DNA of 64,000 nt from Tritrichomonas musculus (GCA_039105265.1 JAPFFF010000010.1:4712001-4776000), one strand, 5' to 3'; positions 9,888 through 20,888 are shown, counted from the stretch's first letter. Translations and numbers: made by a program. The notes: generated by a model from the sequence alone, not told the origin.

Positions 9888-10212
9888 TAAATTATTTGAA
9901 TGAAATAAAGCAACAATAAAAAATATTATCTTTTTGTTTTTATTATTTCAAATACGAAGCTCTTTTTTGTTTTAAATAATGATAAATACTATATTGGTAA
10001 ATTATATCAAAAATTATTTTAAATTTTACCATTATTTTTTTTAATGTTGAATTATGATGAATTCTAATGGGGTTAAATTTGTTTAATTTGTAATGTGAAT
10101 TAAACAAATATTTAAACAATTTGTAATATTAAAGAAAAATGAAGATATGAAAATAAACTGAGTTTAAGTTTTTGAATTCAATTTTTTTTTTAAACGGTTT
10201 GGTAAATAATAT
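9888..10212. other. Intergenic DNA upstream of the kinase-Sel1 gene
   Basis: AT-rich sequence with no coding frame. Its right end is the likely promoter region of the gene at 10236. No repeat ends were recognised. Confidence 0.5.
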
Positions 10213-10218
10213 TCACAA
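10213..10218 (+). promoter_or_regulatory. Candidate initiator (Inr), TCACAA
   Basis: TCACAA fits the trichomonad initiator consensus TCA-Y-W-W. The A falls 21 bases upstream of ATG 10236, within the short 5' UTR lengths usual in Trichomonas. The assignment rests on motif and position only. Confidence 0.35.
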
Positions 10219-10235
10219 AAATAAATTTTTATTAA

Positions 10236-13200
10236 ATGAGTAATAACGCAATAGATATTAGTACTAATTATGTTGCACTCAATAAAATAGGAAGTAGTAC
10301 ATTTAGTGAAATATATTTAATAAAAGAAAAAAGTACAGGAGATATTTTTACAGCAAAATTTTCATTAAAATCTTTGGAAAGTTCTAATACATTAAATAAT
10401 AATTTAGCAAGAGAAATTATCACTGCAAAGCAATTGAATCATCCTTCTGTATTGCAATATATTGGGTATAGTCCAACGAACTTTCATAACGATCCAAAAC
10501 CCGTTGTTATTTCTCAATTTATGCCCAACAAGTCATTAGAAAATATTTTATGCAATGAATCAAACACAAATATATCATCATATTGGAATGATACAAGAAA
10601 ACTTATTAATATATATGGAATTGCTTCGGCAATGTCTTATTTACACTCTCATGGTATTATTCACGGATATTTGTATCCAACAAATATCCTAATGGATGAT
10701 CACATGTTTCCCAAAGTTACCGATTATCAACCATTTAATTTACACGAATCAAATTCCGATACAATAAACACACAAACGTCTATATATATTGCACCAGAAT
10801 TATTTGGTAATTCAAATCATTCGAAAGAAGGTGATGTTTACGCCTTTTCAATAATTGTTTACGAAATCATTACAAATGAGAAACCGTTTAATAATTTAAA
10901 TTTTTTCGAAGTATTCACAAAAGTTGCATCTGGTAACCGACCAGAAATTTCAGCCAAAATTTCAGAACCATACAAAAAGTTGATTGAAAAATGTTGGTCT
11001 CAGAATCCATCAAATCGTCCTTCTTTTGAAGAGATTGTGAAGATGCTAAGAAGCGACAAGGAATTCATAACTGACAAAATAGATAGACGTGATTATGAAA
11101 ATTACATTGAATACCTCGATGAGTATATGAAAGTCTATGAAGAGAGCCATCGCTCCATTTCAATCGAAGAATTCATTGAGAGCAAAATAAAAATTTTTAA
11201 GCCAATAAGAGTCACTGAAGAAGCAACCACTGTTGGAGACCAAACTCAAAGCAACAAGAAAGAAACATCCGACAAACAAGATAAAAACAAAAATGAAGAT
11301 CTGCTCTATTCGACAAAGCCAAATAAGCACTCAAAATTAAAAAATGGAAGAAAAGAAGCTGACTTGTTTGGAACACCAAACCAAAATGAACCGATCGATT
11401 TATTGGACTCAACAGACCAAAAAATGTCTAATAATAAATCTAAAAATAAAAGCCAAAAAAGTGACAAGTTAGATCAATCAAGTAAACAAGATGAATTGCC
11501 AGAATTTTATCTGCAAGATAAGAAAAGCGGTTTGCTCGAGTCTTTGGTTCAGAGTGAGCCCATTGATGTTCATGAATTCCAAAACAAGCCAGCCAGCTAT
11601 TTTAACTCGTTGAGCCAAAAAGAACCAGTTAATCTGATAGATGGACAGCAAAACGAATCTTCAGATTTGTATGATTCAGTGAAACAGTTAAATCAAACCA
11701 ATTCAATTGATTTATTAGCTTATCCAAACATAAGAAAACCAGCAGAATCATCAAATCAAAACAAGTCTTCTATTTATCTAAAATCATCAAATTCAAATGA
11801 TTCAGAGAAACAGTTAAATCACGCCAATTCAATTGATTTATTAGCTTATCCAAACATAAGAAAACCAGCAGAATCATCAAATCAAAACAAGTCTTCTATT
11901 TATCTAAAATCATCAAATTCAAATGATTCGGGTAAACCGTTGAATCACGCCAATTCAATTGATTTATTAGCTTATCCAAACATAAGAAAACCAGCAGAAT
12001 CATCAAATCAAAACAGCCAAACGAAGCCAAACGAATCATCAAAACAAAGCAACTCTTCAATTAATATAAAATCATCAAATTCAAATGATTCAGAGAAACA
12101 GTTAAATCACACCAATTCAATTGATTTATTGGCTTATCCAAACATAAGAAAGCAAGCAGAATCATCAAATCAAAACAATTCTTCTATTTATCTAAAATCA
12201 TCAAATTCAAATGATTCAGAGAAACTGTTGAATCAAGCCAATTCAATTGATTTATTAGCTTATCCAAACATAAGAAAACCAGCAGAATCATCAAATCAAA
12301 GCGACTCTTCTATTTATCTAAAATCATCAAATTCAAATGATTCAGAGAAACAGTTAAATCACACCAATTCAATTGATTTATTGGCTTATCCAAACATAAG
12401 AAAGCCAGCAGAATCATCAAATCAAAACAAGTCTTCTATTTATCTAAAATCATCAAATTCAAATGATTCGGGGAAACAGTTGAATCAAGCCAATTCAATT
12501 GATTTATTAGCTTATCCAAACATAAGAAAGCAAGCAGAATCATCAAATCAAAGCGACTCTTCTATTTATCTAAAATCATCAAATTCAAATGATTCTGGTA
12601 AACCGTTGAATCACGCCAATTCAATTGATTTATTAGCTTATCCAAACATAAGAAAACCAGCAGAATCATCAAATCAAAACAGCCAAACGAAGCCAAACGA
12701 ATCATTAGATCCAAGCAACTCTCCTATTTTACTAAAACCTTCAAATTCAAATGATTCATTTCTTCAAAGTCTTTCATTTGAACCACAAATTCATGTAAGT
12801 CGCATTCATCAAAATGATTCATTAGACACACTAGAGTCATCGAATATACTTCAAACAGCAGCCTTGCTTGATCCAGCAATGCAGTCTTTCACTCCAGGCA
12901 ATTTGACAGAGAGTGATCGACTGTATGACAAATTTGTGAAGCTCAACAATGGCAATGAAGTCAGCAAGAAAGAAGCCATGAATTATCTAAGAATGTCCCT
13001 TGACAAAGGCAACACTCGAGCCATGAATAGTTACGGATTGAAGCTATTTAAAGGCGATGGTGTCAAAGTAGACAAGATAGAAGCAGCCCGATATTTCAAG
13101 ATGGCGATGGACCGAGGTGATCCGGATGGAATGTTTAATTATGCCAGTTCATTATTCTTTGGGGAAGGAATTATGGTCAACAGAAGTGAAGCTGTTCATT

Positions 13201-14264
13201 ACTTCAAGATACTTGCAATTGATAGAGAACACTTACGAGGAATGAACAACTATGGCATTCTTTTACTCAATGGAATAGAAGTACAAAAAGATATTTCAAA
13301 AGGCGTTTATTACATTAAAACAGCTGCACTTAAAGGTTGTCCTGAAGCGATGTTTAGTTATGCCTGTTGTTTATATAATGGACGAGGGATTAGAATTAAT
13401 AAAAGAGAAGCTTTTCAATATCATAAAATGGCAGCAGAAAAAGGAGTAATTAATTCAATTTTAAATTGTGCAATTTTATTAATGAAAGGAGATGGAATTC
13501 GAATAAATAAAAGTGAAGGTGCACGATATATGAAAATTGCTGCAGATAAAGGAAATGTTAAAGCAATGTTTTATTATTCTAATTTTTTATTGGATGGAGA
13601 AGGAGTTGCTAAAAATTTGATAGAAGCAGAAAGATACATGAAAATGGCTGCCGAAAATGGACATGTTTATGCAATGAACATGCTAGCACATACTTATCAT
13701 ACAGGAAATGTTTTTGTACGTGATAGGAAAGAAGCAGTAAGATATTATAAAATGGCTGCTGATAAAGGAGGAGAAGCAGAAATGAATGATTGGGCTTCAA
13801 TTCTTTTAAAGGGAGAACTCGTTCCAGTCAATCAAAAGGAAGCTGCGAGATATTATAAAATGGCTGCTGATAAAGGAAGCATGACTGCAATGAACCAATA
13901 CGGAACAATGTTGAGATTGGGTATCGGTGTTAATGTTGATTTTAAAGAGGCCGCGAGATATTACAAAATGGCTGCTGATAAAGGAAATATTCAATCAATG
14001 AATTCTTACGGTTTGATGTCTTTGAATGGCGAAATTGATTGTAATAAACCTGAAGCTGCACAATACTTGCTGAATGCTGCACGGGCAGGTTTTGGAGAAG
14101 CTATTTATAATTTCGGTGTTGCCTTGTATAATGGACATGGCGTTCCAATGGATCATAATGAAGCTCTGAGATTTTTCAGAATAGCGGCAAATAGAGGAGT
14201 TAAAGAAGCAAAAGATTCGCTCAATTCTTTAGGCATGGGAAATAATAATTGTTCAATATATTAA
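10236..14264 (+). CDS. Pseudokinase with 42-aa repeats and C-terminal Sel1 repeats
   Basis: A 1342-residue protein in the trichomonad TKL-kinase/Sel1 family. Residues about 12-275 form a kinase fold: Gly-loop KIGSSTFSEIY, a Lys at 41 (FTAKF), IAPELF, DVYAFSIIVYE and CWSQNPSNRPSFEEI. The catalytic HRD is HGY (143-145) and DFG is DYQ (163-165), so catalysis is unlikely and a scaffold role is more plausible. Residues about 290-480 are Lys/Ser/Gln-rich linker. Residues about 480-845 hold eight copies of a 42-residue repeat (NSIDLLAYPNIRKPAESSNQ core). Residues about 900-1330 are roughly twelve Sel1 repeats (EAARYYKMAADKG), an alpha-solenoid for protein binding. The start has an initiator-like TCACAA just upstream. 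The reading frame is intact. Partners are unknown. Confidence 0.88.
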   Translation: MSNNAIDISTNYVALNKIGSSTFSEIYLIKEKSTGDIFTAKFSLKSLESSNTLNNNLAREIITAKQLNHPSVLQYIGYSPTNFHNDPKPVVISQFMPNKSLENILCNESNTNISSYWNDTRKLINIYGIASAMSYLHSHGIIHGYLYPTNILMDDHMFPKVTDYQPFNLHESNSDTINTQTSIYIAPELFGNSNHSKEGDVYAFSIIVYEIITNEKPFNNLNFFEVFTKVASGNRPEISAKISEPYKKLIEKCWSQNPSNRPSFEEIVKMLRSDKEFITDKIDRRDYENYIEYLDEYMKVYEESHRSISIEEFIESKIKIFKPIRVTEEATTVGDQTQSNKKETSDKQDKNKNEDLLYSTKPNKHSKLKNGRKEADLFGTPNQNEPIDLLDSTDQKMSNNKSKNKSQKSDKLDQSSKQDELPEFYLQDKKSGLLESLVQSEPIDVHEFQNKPASYFNSLSQKEPVNLIDGQQNESSDLYDSVKQLNQTNSIDLLAYPNIRKPAESSNQNKSSIYLKSSNSNDSEKQLNHANSIDLLAYPNIRKPAESSNQNKSSIYLKSSNSNDSGKPLNHANSIDLLAYPNIRKPAESSNQNSQTKPNESSKQSNSSINIKSSNSNDSEKQLNHTNSIDLLAYPNIRKQAESSNQNNSSIYLKSSNSNDSEKLLNQANSIDLLAYPNIRKPAESSNQSDSSIYLKSSNSNDSEKQLNHTNSIDLLAYPNIRKPAESSNQNKSSIYLKSSNSNDSGKQLNQANSIDLLAYPNIRKQAESSNQSDSSIYLKSSNSNDSGKPLNHANSIDLLAYPNIRKPAESSNQNSQTKPNESLDPSNSPILLKPSNSNDSFLQSLSFEPQIHVSRIHQNDSLDTLESSNILQTAALLDPAMQSFTPGNLTESDRLYDKFVKLNNGNEVSKKEAMNYLRMSLDKGNTRAMNSYGLKLFKGDGVKVDKIEAARYFKMAMDRGDPDGMFNYASSLFFGEGIMVNRSEAVHYFKILAIDREHLRGMNNYGILLLNGIEVQKDISKGVYYIKTAALKGCPEAMFSYACCLYNGRGIRINKREAFQYHKMAAEKGVINSILNCAILLMKGDGIRINKSEGARYMKIAADKGNVKAMFYYSNFLLDGEGVAKNLIEAERYMKMAAENGHVYAMNMLAHTYHTGNVFVRDRKEAVRYYKMAADKGGEAEMNDWASILLKGELVPVNQKEAARYYKMAADKGSMTAMNQYGTMLRLGIGVNVDFKEAARYYKMAADKGNIQSMNSYGLMSLNGEIDCNKPEAAQYLLNAARAGFGEAIYNFGVALYNGHGVPMDHNEALRFFRIAANRGVKEAKDSLNSLGMGNNNCSIY
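11680..12760 (+). repeat. Eight in-frame 126-bp repeats within the kinase-Sel1 gene
   Basis: Eight units of about 126 bp encode a 42-residue Ser/Asn-rich module with an invariant NSIDLLAYPNIRK core. Copies 3 and 8 share both the GKPLNHANS entry and a 12-14 residue NSQTKPNES insertion, while other copies alternate EKQLNH and GKQLNQ entries. This pattern points to duplication of multi-unit blocks and gene conversion rather than simple single-unit slippage. Confidence 0.85.
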
Positions 14265-14574
14265 AATTAAATGAACTTTTGAGTTGGTGGAATAAAAATG
14301 GGTTTTTTTTTCATAAAATAATGATAATATAATTTAGACCAAAATCAATTTTAATATCATATATAAATAATAATTTTTACAGTTTTCAAAAAGTTTCAAT
14401 TAAATGAGACTGAAACAGTTAAATGTAACAAAATAATTGAAGAATACATGAATCTGTTTTTTAAAATAAATTGTTTATATTATATAATGTTATTTTTAAC
14501 ATATAACACAAGGTGGTATATATGTTATTGCATAAATAAATTTTTTAAATCTCATTCCATCGTTTTTTTATGTA
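14265..14574. other. Intergenic DNA, nothing recognised
   Basis: AT-rich spacer between the convergent kinase-Sel1 gene and the BspA-like relic. No coding frame, repeat end or RNA gene was seen. Confidence 0.5.
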
Positions 14575-15312
14575 TTAAATCTCCTTTTTAATCAATTCTT
14601 TTAAAGATGAAGGTATCATTATTATCATGAATTCTTGGCAATCTTTAAAAGATGATGTAGAAATTGCTCGTAACTGTGATTTTTCAGATATTTCAATTAT
14701 TTGGAATTCATAGCAATAACGAAATGCATTTTCACATATTTTTGTTACACTCTGTGGAATAGAAATTTCTTCGATATTTGATTCTGAAAATGTATATATT
14801 TCAATTGTTTGCAAGTTAGAATTCGTTGGAATGTCGACTTTTCTAAGATTGTCTCATTTAGAAAATGCATTTTCACATATTTTGGTTACACTCTGCGGAA
14901 TAGAAATTTCTTCGATTTTTGAATAATCAAATGAATATGATCCAATGATTTTGATTTTTGGTGGAATAGAAATTTCTTCGATTTTTGAATAATCAAATGA
15001 ATATGATCCAATGATTTTGATTTTTGGTGGAATAGAAATTTCTTTGATGTCACGTCGTACAAATAGAAGTTTGTCAAATTCAGCATTATTTTGATTACAT
15101 TTGCCAATCAAATATTTGTCTTCTTTGAATATGAATTGACCATTGAATGGTGAAATTATAATTCGCTTCAATTTTTCTGTATCACTACAACCTAATACTT
15201 TCAATTCAATCAAACTTTTTGGGAAATAAATTTCTTCGATTTCTGAAAATGAAAATGCATATCTTTCAATTATGCTGACTGCTGATTCTTCTTCAAATTT
15301 GTGAAGTCGCAT
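14575..15312 (-). pseudogene. BspA-like leucine-rich repeat gene with one in-frame stop
   Basis: A single frame of about 246 codons runs from ATG 15312 to the stop at 14575, interrupted only by one TGA at 14854-14856 (between AFSK and DNLRKVDIP). It encodes BspA-type LRRs, including two nearly identical units (EISIPPKIKIIGSYSFDYSKI) that arose by a recent 69-bp duplication, and a second EEISIPQSVTKICENAF unit on each side of the stop. There is no signal peptide or membrane segment. Trichomonads use the standard code, so TGA should end translation. Either it is a fresh pseudogene or a 152-residue short protein is made. Confidence 0.7.
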
Positions 15313-15766
15313 AACGGCTCAAAAAACAATTGAAAAAAACTTTTTTCGTAGAAAGTTTAGCTGAGTTTACTGCACAAAAACTTCCAAATATCGTTAAAAC
15401 TTGACTTATTCGGAAAAACAGACTTATTCGGAAATAAAAAATTTATATTATGAAAAAGTGTACTTATATCAGAAAAAGTTGGATTTTTTCGAAAAAAATG
15501 TTTTTCATGCGGGGCTCTATTGATATTGTATATTTTCTTCATATCTTTTCTATATAAGCACTTATGCATACGAATTATATTAATCATATTTAGATTTAGC
15601 TATTATCATTCGTTTCCTTTTTTTAACCAAATAAATTTTTTATAAGATCATTAAAGCGGCCAAATATCAATTGAAAAATAACTCATTTCCAAATCAGTTC
15701 AGTATTCAAATTCTAAAAATAAAAACTAGAAAAAAAGAGAGAGAAGGAAGGAAGCTAACTATTTAT

Positions 15767-16942
15767 TTAAAGAACTGCAAAAATTCCTTGAACAATTTCA
15801 GCCTTTGTGTGGGTAGCAGCAAGTGCCTTAATAACCATAAGGCGGTCATAATCATCTGGGTTGATTTGTCCGAATCTCTTATTAAAGACCTTAAGTACTT
15901 CGTAGTAAGTTGGAGTAATCTTTGATTGTGTATCATTCATAATCTTATCATAATTCTGTGGATCAACATATTTGACGAGTAAATCTAAGACGGCTTCAAG
16001 TTTTTCTGATTGAGCTTTAAGGCGGAGTTGTTGAAGGCGGGCACGAGCACGAATTGAAACTTTTTCATGTTTAGAAAGGAATTCAAGTGTTTTTTCGGTG
16101 GCTTGTTTTGGCTTGACTAATTGCAATTTTGATTTATCTTTGTTGTGTTTCATTACCCTATTAGGGGTTCCAATAAAAGTAGAAAGTAATTCTGATTTCA
16201 TTGATTCATCACCATAAAATGTTACGTGTGATTCTACGGTTTGCGTTTTAAGTGTAGTAAATAGTTCTCCTACAGTAAGTTCTGGGGATTCATCAATTAT
16301 GGAGATAAAGTTATTTGAGAATTCATTTGATAAATATGTTCCAACTTCTTCATCATAAACAGCTGCATAAGATGATTCGTGGTCATTTGCAGCAGTGATG
16401 ATGGCAACATTTGGTGCAGTAATTTCCTGAGCGACTGATCCAGCATAGCATGCTTCTATGAGGAAGAGGAATTGTTTGTAAGCATGTTTTTGAGAACAAT
16501 TGGTAAATGCTTCCGATAATAAATCAGCGGTAATATCATCTCCATTTCCATCTGGAACACCAAGAATTCCTGGACCACCATGGTTATCATAGTACATGAA
16601 TATATAGTCATTACGGCTAGTTGGTAATGTAGAAAGAGCATTGTAAAGTATGTGAGCAGTAACTTTGTCACCTTTGCAATTGATAGCATGATCACCTGGA
16701 AATACATTAACTTTGTGATCAATAGAATGGAAAACCTGTCCAGTAAATGGATTTGCTGAATCTGTTGCAATATCATTATAAGCGTAAACGGCCATATCGT
16801 AATATGTGAATCCTCGAGCTAACAATTGGTTATAAATAGTGAAAATATCAGCTTGATGACGGTAGTTATAGAATCCATTGGACCCTGCATAAAGCAAAGC
16901 AAAGCGTTTGCATGAAACTAATGCAGAAAGGAGTAAAAACAT
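15767..16942 (-). CDS. Legumain-like cysteine peptidase (clan CD, C13)
   Basis: A 391-residue asparaginyl endopeptidase-like protein. ATG 16942 is followed by a short signal peptide (FLLLSALVSC), so it should enter the secretory or lysosomal route. The C13 core is clear: FALLYAGSNGFYNYRHQADI at the N-terminus, catalytic His121 in YYDNHGGPG and catalytic Cys165 in LIEACYAGS. A C-terminal region of about 120 residues corresponds to the legumain prodomain. Length and motif spacing are normal for the family, and all catalytic residues are present. Legumains are expressed at the trichomonad surface and in lysosomes, where they act as virulence-linked peptidases; this gene is probably active. A TCATTT initiator-like motif lies about 30 bases upstream on the coding strand. 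Confidence 0.92.
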   Translation of the reverse strand: MFLLLSALVSCKRFALLYAGSNGFYNYRHQADIFTIYNQLLARGFTYYDMAVYAYNDIATDSANPFTGQVFHSIDHKVNVFPGDHAINCKGDKVTAHILYNALSTLPTSRNDYIFMYYDNHGGPGILGVPDGNGDDITADLLSEAFTNCSQKHAYKQFLFLIEACYAGSVAQEITAPNVAIITAANDHESSYAAVYDEEVGTYLSNEFSNNFISIIDESPELTVGELFTTLKTQTVESHVTFYGDESMKSELLSTFIGTPNRVMKHNKDKSKLQLVKPKQATEKTLEFLSKHEKVSIRARARLQQLRLKAQSEKLEAVLDLLVKYVDPQNYDKIMNDTQSKITPTYYEVLKVFNKRFGQINPDDYDRLMVIKALAATHTKAEIVQGIFAVL

Positions 16943-17386
16943 TCCTCTTATTGTAATAAAGATAATTTAAATGAAAACCTTTCAATTTGCTAACTGAATA
17001 TATTTTTAGTGTTTCATGTTTTCTTTGTATTTTTTTATATTAAAGTAGTTTTTATTTGAATATATTTTAAATTATGTTTATATTTTAATATTAAAAAAAT
17101 AATTAATTAAAATATCTATTATATTACAAAATATTACTATTTTGAATTTAAAAGCTTTTATTTCTTTCAAATTTTTTTTCAAAAGTAAAGGTCGTACAAC
17201 TGAATTTTTTCAGTAAAACTCAATGATTGGTTTGTTAAAATTAAGCATGTCAAACCGGATTATATTTTTAACAAACCTTAACTTTTGAAAAAAATATTGA
17301 TTTCATCAAGGAGTGTTTAAAATATCAGGCAATTGGATTCATCATTGAGCTGATTTGGGAGGAATCAAAAATATTGTATGAACAGT
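16943..17386. other. Intergenic DNA holding one arm of a 50-bp inverted repeat
   Basis: AT-rich sequence upstream of the legumain gene. The only structure is the 50-bp arm at 17187-17236, which pairs with 21707-21756. The rest shows no coding frame. Confidence 0.6.
17187..17236 (+). repeat. Left arm of a 50-bp inverted repeat pair
   Basis: This arm begins AAAGGTCGTACAACTGAA and ends CAATGATTGGTTTGTT. The reverse complement occurs at 21707-21756 with only a few differences. The pair encloses 4570 bp that hold the Maverick fossil, the satellite, the palindrome and the papain relic. No matching target-site duplication was found immediately outside. Confidence 0.75.
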
Positions 17387-19144
17387 TCAACTCCATCTTA
17401 TGATTGACTCAGGGACATTATTTTTGGTAGACCAATATTCAAATTCAAGATTGGATAACTTTGTAGGATGACCTTCTCTTAGATTCCTAGCTGGTATGAT
17501 ATCTCTTTTGTCACCTTCATATTCAACTCTATATTTATTTTTCTTTGAATCATAGCTTATAATCTTATTCACAATACCTCTCTTGCCACTCTTCAATGAA
17601 TCAGCTAGTGGTATATTATTTGTAGCTCTAATTAATTTAAACCCAGGTACCTTATCAATAGAGTCATCTTTAGACTTGATGATGAATTGATTACCTGATT
17701 TTGAATCAACAATATATGCCTCCTTGCTGACCCTATGTCTTTTCTTGGAGAATGGATCATTGTCTAATACAACTCTAACCCTATCATTAGTTTTGAAATC
17801 ATATGGTTTGATGCTTGATTTAGTCTTGATGTAATCTAACTCATCATCAATTGTAATATCATTAGGAGACTTATTATTTAAACTTGAATGAGGTGTGTTG
17901 TTGTAAGCATCAATCAAATCATTCATTTCTGTCTCATCAATATATCTATTCTCACCAATTGCATCTCTAATAGTCCTCATGAATCTATTGATGATACCTA
18001 ATATGTTATGGTTGTTATCCTCTGTAGTAGTATATATTATATTGTTAGCTTTCATAAATTGTAGCACATCATTTGATAGGTAGGCAGCATCTTGATCACT
18101 GGTGATTGAATATACATCAGGTACATCCTTTATGAAATGTTGTAGAGCATTGATGATAACTTTTGAACCTTTACCCTGTATAGGATAGGCATATGCTTTC
18201 CTAGTATTGATATTGATGAACATTATATAATTGAGACCATTCCTGTGTTTCTCATTAATGAATGTATCCATTTGATATCCTCCTGGGTGTTTGGATACAA
18301 TTGGTATATATTGAGCTTTAGGTATTTTGACATCATGAACAATATTGTTATCAAGAAAATCTTTAGCTTCCTTTTCTGTAAATCCATATCGCTTAGCTAA
18401 AGGAACAAATTTAGATTTGCTCCTCCATGGATATTTCTTAAAGAGTTCATCTATAGTTTTAAAACTCATTTGTCTTTAGTTAAACAGGATTATGTATACA
18501 ACATCTTATCAAATGGGAGGAATTGCATCTCTATACAAAATGATTCATTCATCGTAATTTTGATAGGGGTATTATATTCCCTACATGAATAAAACTCAAT
18601 CCAAAATCTTTGGTCTGAGAAATTTAATTTATAATACTTGATTGGAACAAAATCAACATTAGAGTTACCAATATAATTATGTAAATGATTGTTCAGCTAT
18701 GGATGAATATACTTTGCATGAATGCCTATCCCACACATTATCAAAAGTAAGAACATCATCAAACTGATTTAGATACACATACTTTTTATTCTGGTGTGGA
18801 CCATCTCCAATATTAAATACTTCATCAAAATCCTGATTGGTTTTCTTTAATTTTAGAGCTATACCAAACTCATCATCTTCATTTGTTATAGTAAATTCAA
18901 GCTTCCTCCTTTTAGATATCAGCCACATATTCCTAACACCAATAATTGATTCACCTCTGTTGGCTGTACACCATTCAGGAGGGAAATTAAAATAGTATCT
19001 ATTGAATTTGTCTTTATCTTGTTGACCATCTTCCAGAAAGAATGATGATTCAATTGGAATTGGTACCTGTCCATCTGTGATATTATTAATGGTTGGATGT
19101 AATGTTTTCACTCTTTGATACATTTGTGTTTGATTAAACAAAAT

Positions 19145-19870
19145 GATTTCAATATTTTGAAGTTATGTGTTAGCATCATAGGGGGATGATGTATCATGGG
19201 TGTGTGAAGTTGATGATGTGAGATGAGATGTTGATGATGTGTTAACATCATAAGGGACCACATGGGTGTGTGATGTTGATGAGGCTGTCATGATGTAAAG
19301 TTGATGAGGCTTGATGATGTGGTGTTATTATGGATGATGTATCATGGGTGTGTGATGTTGATGATGTGAGATGATGTGGTGTCTTTTTGATAATGCACTC
19401 TTTCTAAATTGCTTATAACAGATAGCAAATATATTTTTATCATTAATGAAATGAACATTGATACAGCTATGGACAATATGTTTTGATATTTTGCAACAGT
19501 CATAATTGCCTTTATGTCTCCCTGAGATGTATATATTGGAAACTCAATTGTGTCATTATCTTCAGGGTCATTGGGCATGTCATTTAGGTTTGTTGTTATG
19601 TGGGGAATGGGTGATGGTGAGGTCCATGATGATGTGGTGTTATTATACCTCATGATGTAAAGTTGATGAAGCTGTCATGATGTGAAGTTGATGAAGCTTG
19701 ATGATGTGAGCTTGAGATCCATGATGATGTGATGTTATTATGGATGATGTATCATGATGTGAAGTTGATGAAGCTGTCATGATGTGAGATGATGTGATAA
19801 CATCATTATGGATGGTCATGGGTGTGTGAGCTTAAGGTCCATGATGATGTGGTGTTGATTTCATATTGAT
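19145..19870. repeat. Degenerate GATGTG/GATGATGTG satellite
   Basis: About 700 bp of irregular repeats built from GATGATGTG, AAGTTGATGA and ATCATGGGTGTGTGA words, locally more GC-rich than the surroundings. Longer blocks recur (for example TTATTATGGATGATGTATCA several times), which suggests expansion by unequal exchange. It lies within the Maverick remnant. The open frames across it are translations of the repeat. Confidence 0.7.
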
Positions 19871-20241
19871 GGATTGTTAAGTTGTCTAAGTGGTTATCAA
19901 ACAAGTGTCCTCGATGTGGTACACGATCTGATACGTATCATGATGTCTTCATCAATAATTATTTGCAATCAATCTATGCTTCCTCATGGATCTTACCATT
20001 GATGTTGATAAGTATGCCATACCCTAATGAATATATCATACCACATTTGTTGTTTTGTTCCTGATGTCATATGGGTAGCTGTGTCAATCTCATAATCATT
20101 GAATCCCTTAGGGTGATATATATTCCATTTTCAGTTATGATAAATGATGTGAGTTGATGAAGCTGTCATGATTTTGCATAAGGGACTTATGAGGTGCTGT
20201 AAGTGGAGGTACATAAGGGGACTTCATGAGTGCGTTATCAG

Positions 20242-20526
20242 AAGTAGTTAACATTAAGTATAGGCTCTTGGAATATCCTTCATGGTTTAGGAGGCTCCAC
20301 AGCATAAAGAGGTTGTGGGAGGGGTTGTGGGGTGAGGTAGTTGTTGGGATAGCTTTCAACTATTGAGGATGCTGTAGCGAAGTGGCTTAACGAGCTGCTG
20401 CGCTACAGCATCTGACTGATAGTTGAAAGATGTCCAAACAGCTGTCTCTAACACACCTCTTTATGCTGTGGAGCCTCCTAAACCATGAAGGATATTCCAA
20501 GAGCCTATACTTAATGTTAACTACTT
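20242..20526. repeat. Long near-perfect palindrome (about 285 bp)
   Basis: Arms of about 73 bp (AAGTAGTTAACATTAAGT... and its complement ending at 20526) are almost identical inverted copies. They flank a core that itself folds through CTTTCAACTAT/ATAGTTGAAAG and GATGCTGTAGCG/CGCTACAGCATC. The structure could form a large cruciform or hairpin. It is more GC-rich than its flanks. It may be a head-to-head junction of element ends or a hairpin-type terminus. Confidence 0.75.
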
Positions 20527-20888
20527 AAGACTTTGTTTACATATTTTATAACAATTTGCAACTATTTCATGATAAACACTATTTTATTTAATTTCTTTAA
20601 TATATATAAATTAATACAGATAAAGTCGCAAAATGGTCGCTCTTCCTACATTTATATGTTTAAACAAAAAGTTTATCAATAAAAATGCGGTTATATTTTA
20701 GCTGGGTTTTTCAAATCACCAAAAAACGTAAAATATCACCATGATTACAACCTTACTAAGATTTAATTTGCTTTCGTATATTATTATTTTTACAATTATT
20801 CATTAATTATGACTCAGAAGAAAATTTATAAATAAAAATGATAATATATGTTTTTATTTTTTAGGCGTCATTATTAACTAAGCACTAA

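Larger units (their letters stand above)
17387..20526 (-). mobile_element. Maverick/Polinton fossil (integrase plus one other part)
   Basis: This is a remnant of a Maverick (Polinton) element. The recognisable part is a retroviral-type integrase on the minus strand (17387-18469, 360 codons). It has a DDE-type core (QMDTFINE, ITSDQDAAYLS and the downstream NNTPHSSLNNKSPND segment) and a C-terminal chromodomain-like or SH3-like region. A second Maverick-type part (about 18490-19141) has a conserved-looking core around FNFPPEWCTANRGESIIGVRN, but its exact role is not recognised. Polymerase, ATPase, protease and the full capsid set are absent, so the element is incomplete and broken. Satellite and palindromic DNA adjoin it on the right. 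The integrase part is well preserved, suggesting moderate age. Confidence 0.7.

Noticed and set aside
15357-15587. Minus-strand 76-codon frame next to the BspA relic
   Set aside because: Contains a short duplicated FPNKS stretch but no coding texture or family signal.
19882-20359. Short frames in the satellite and palindrome area
   Set aside because: They translate repeat-derived sequence; no independent support.
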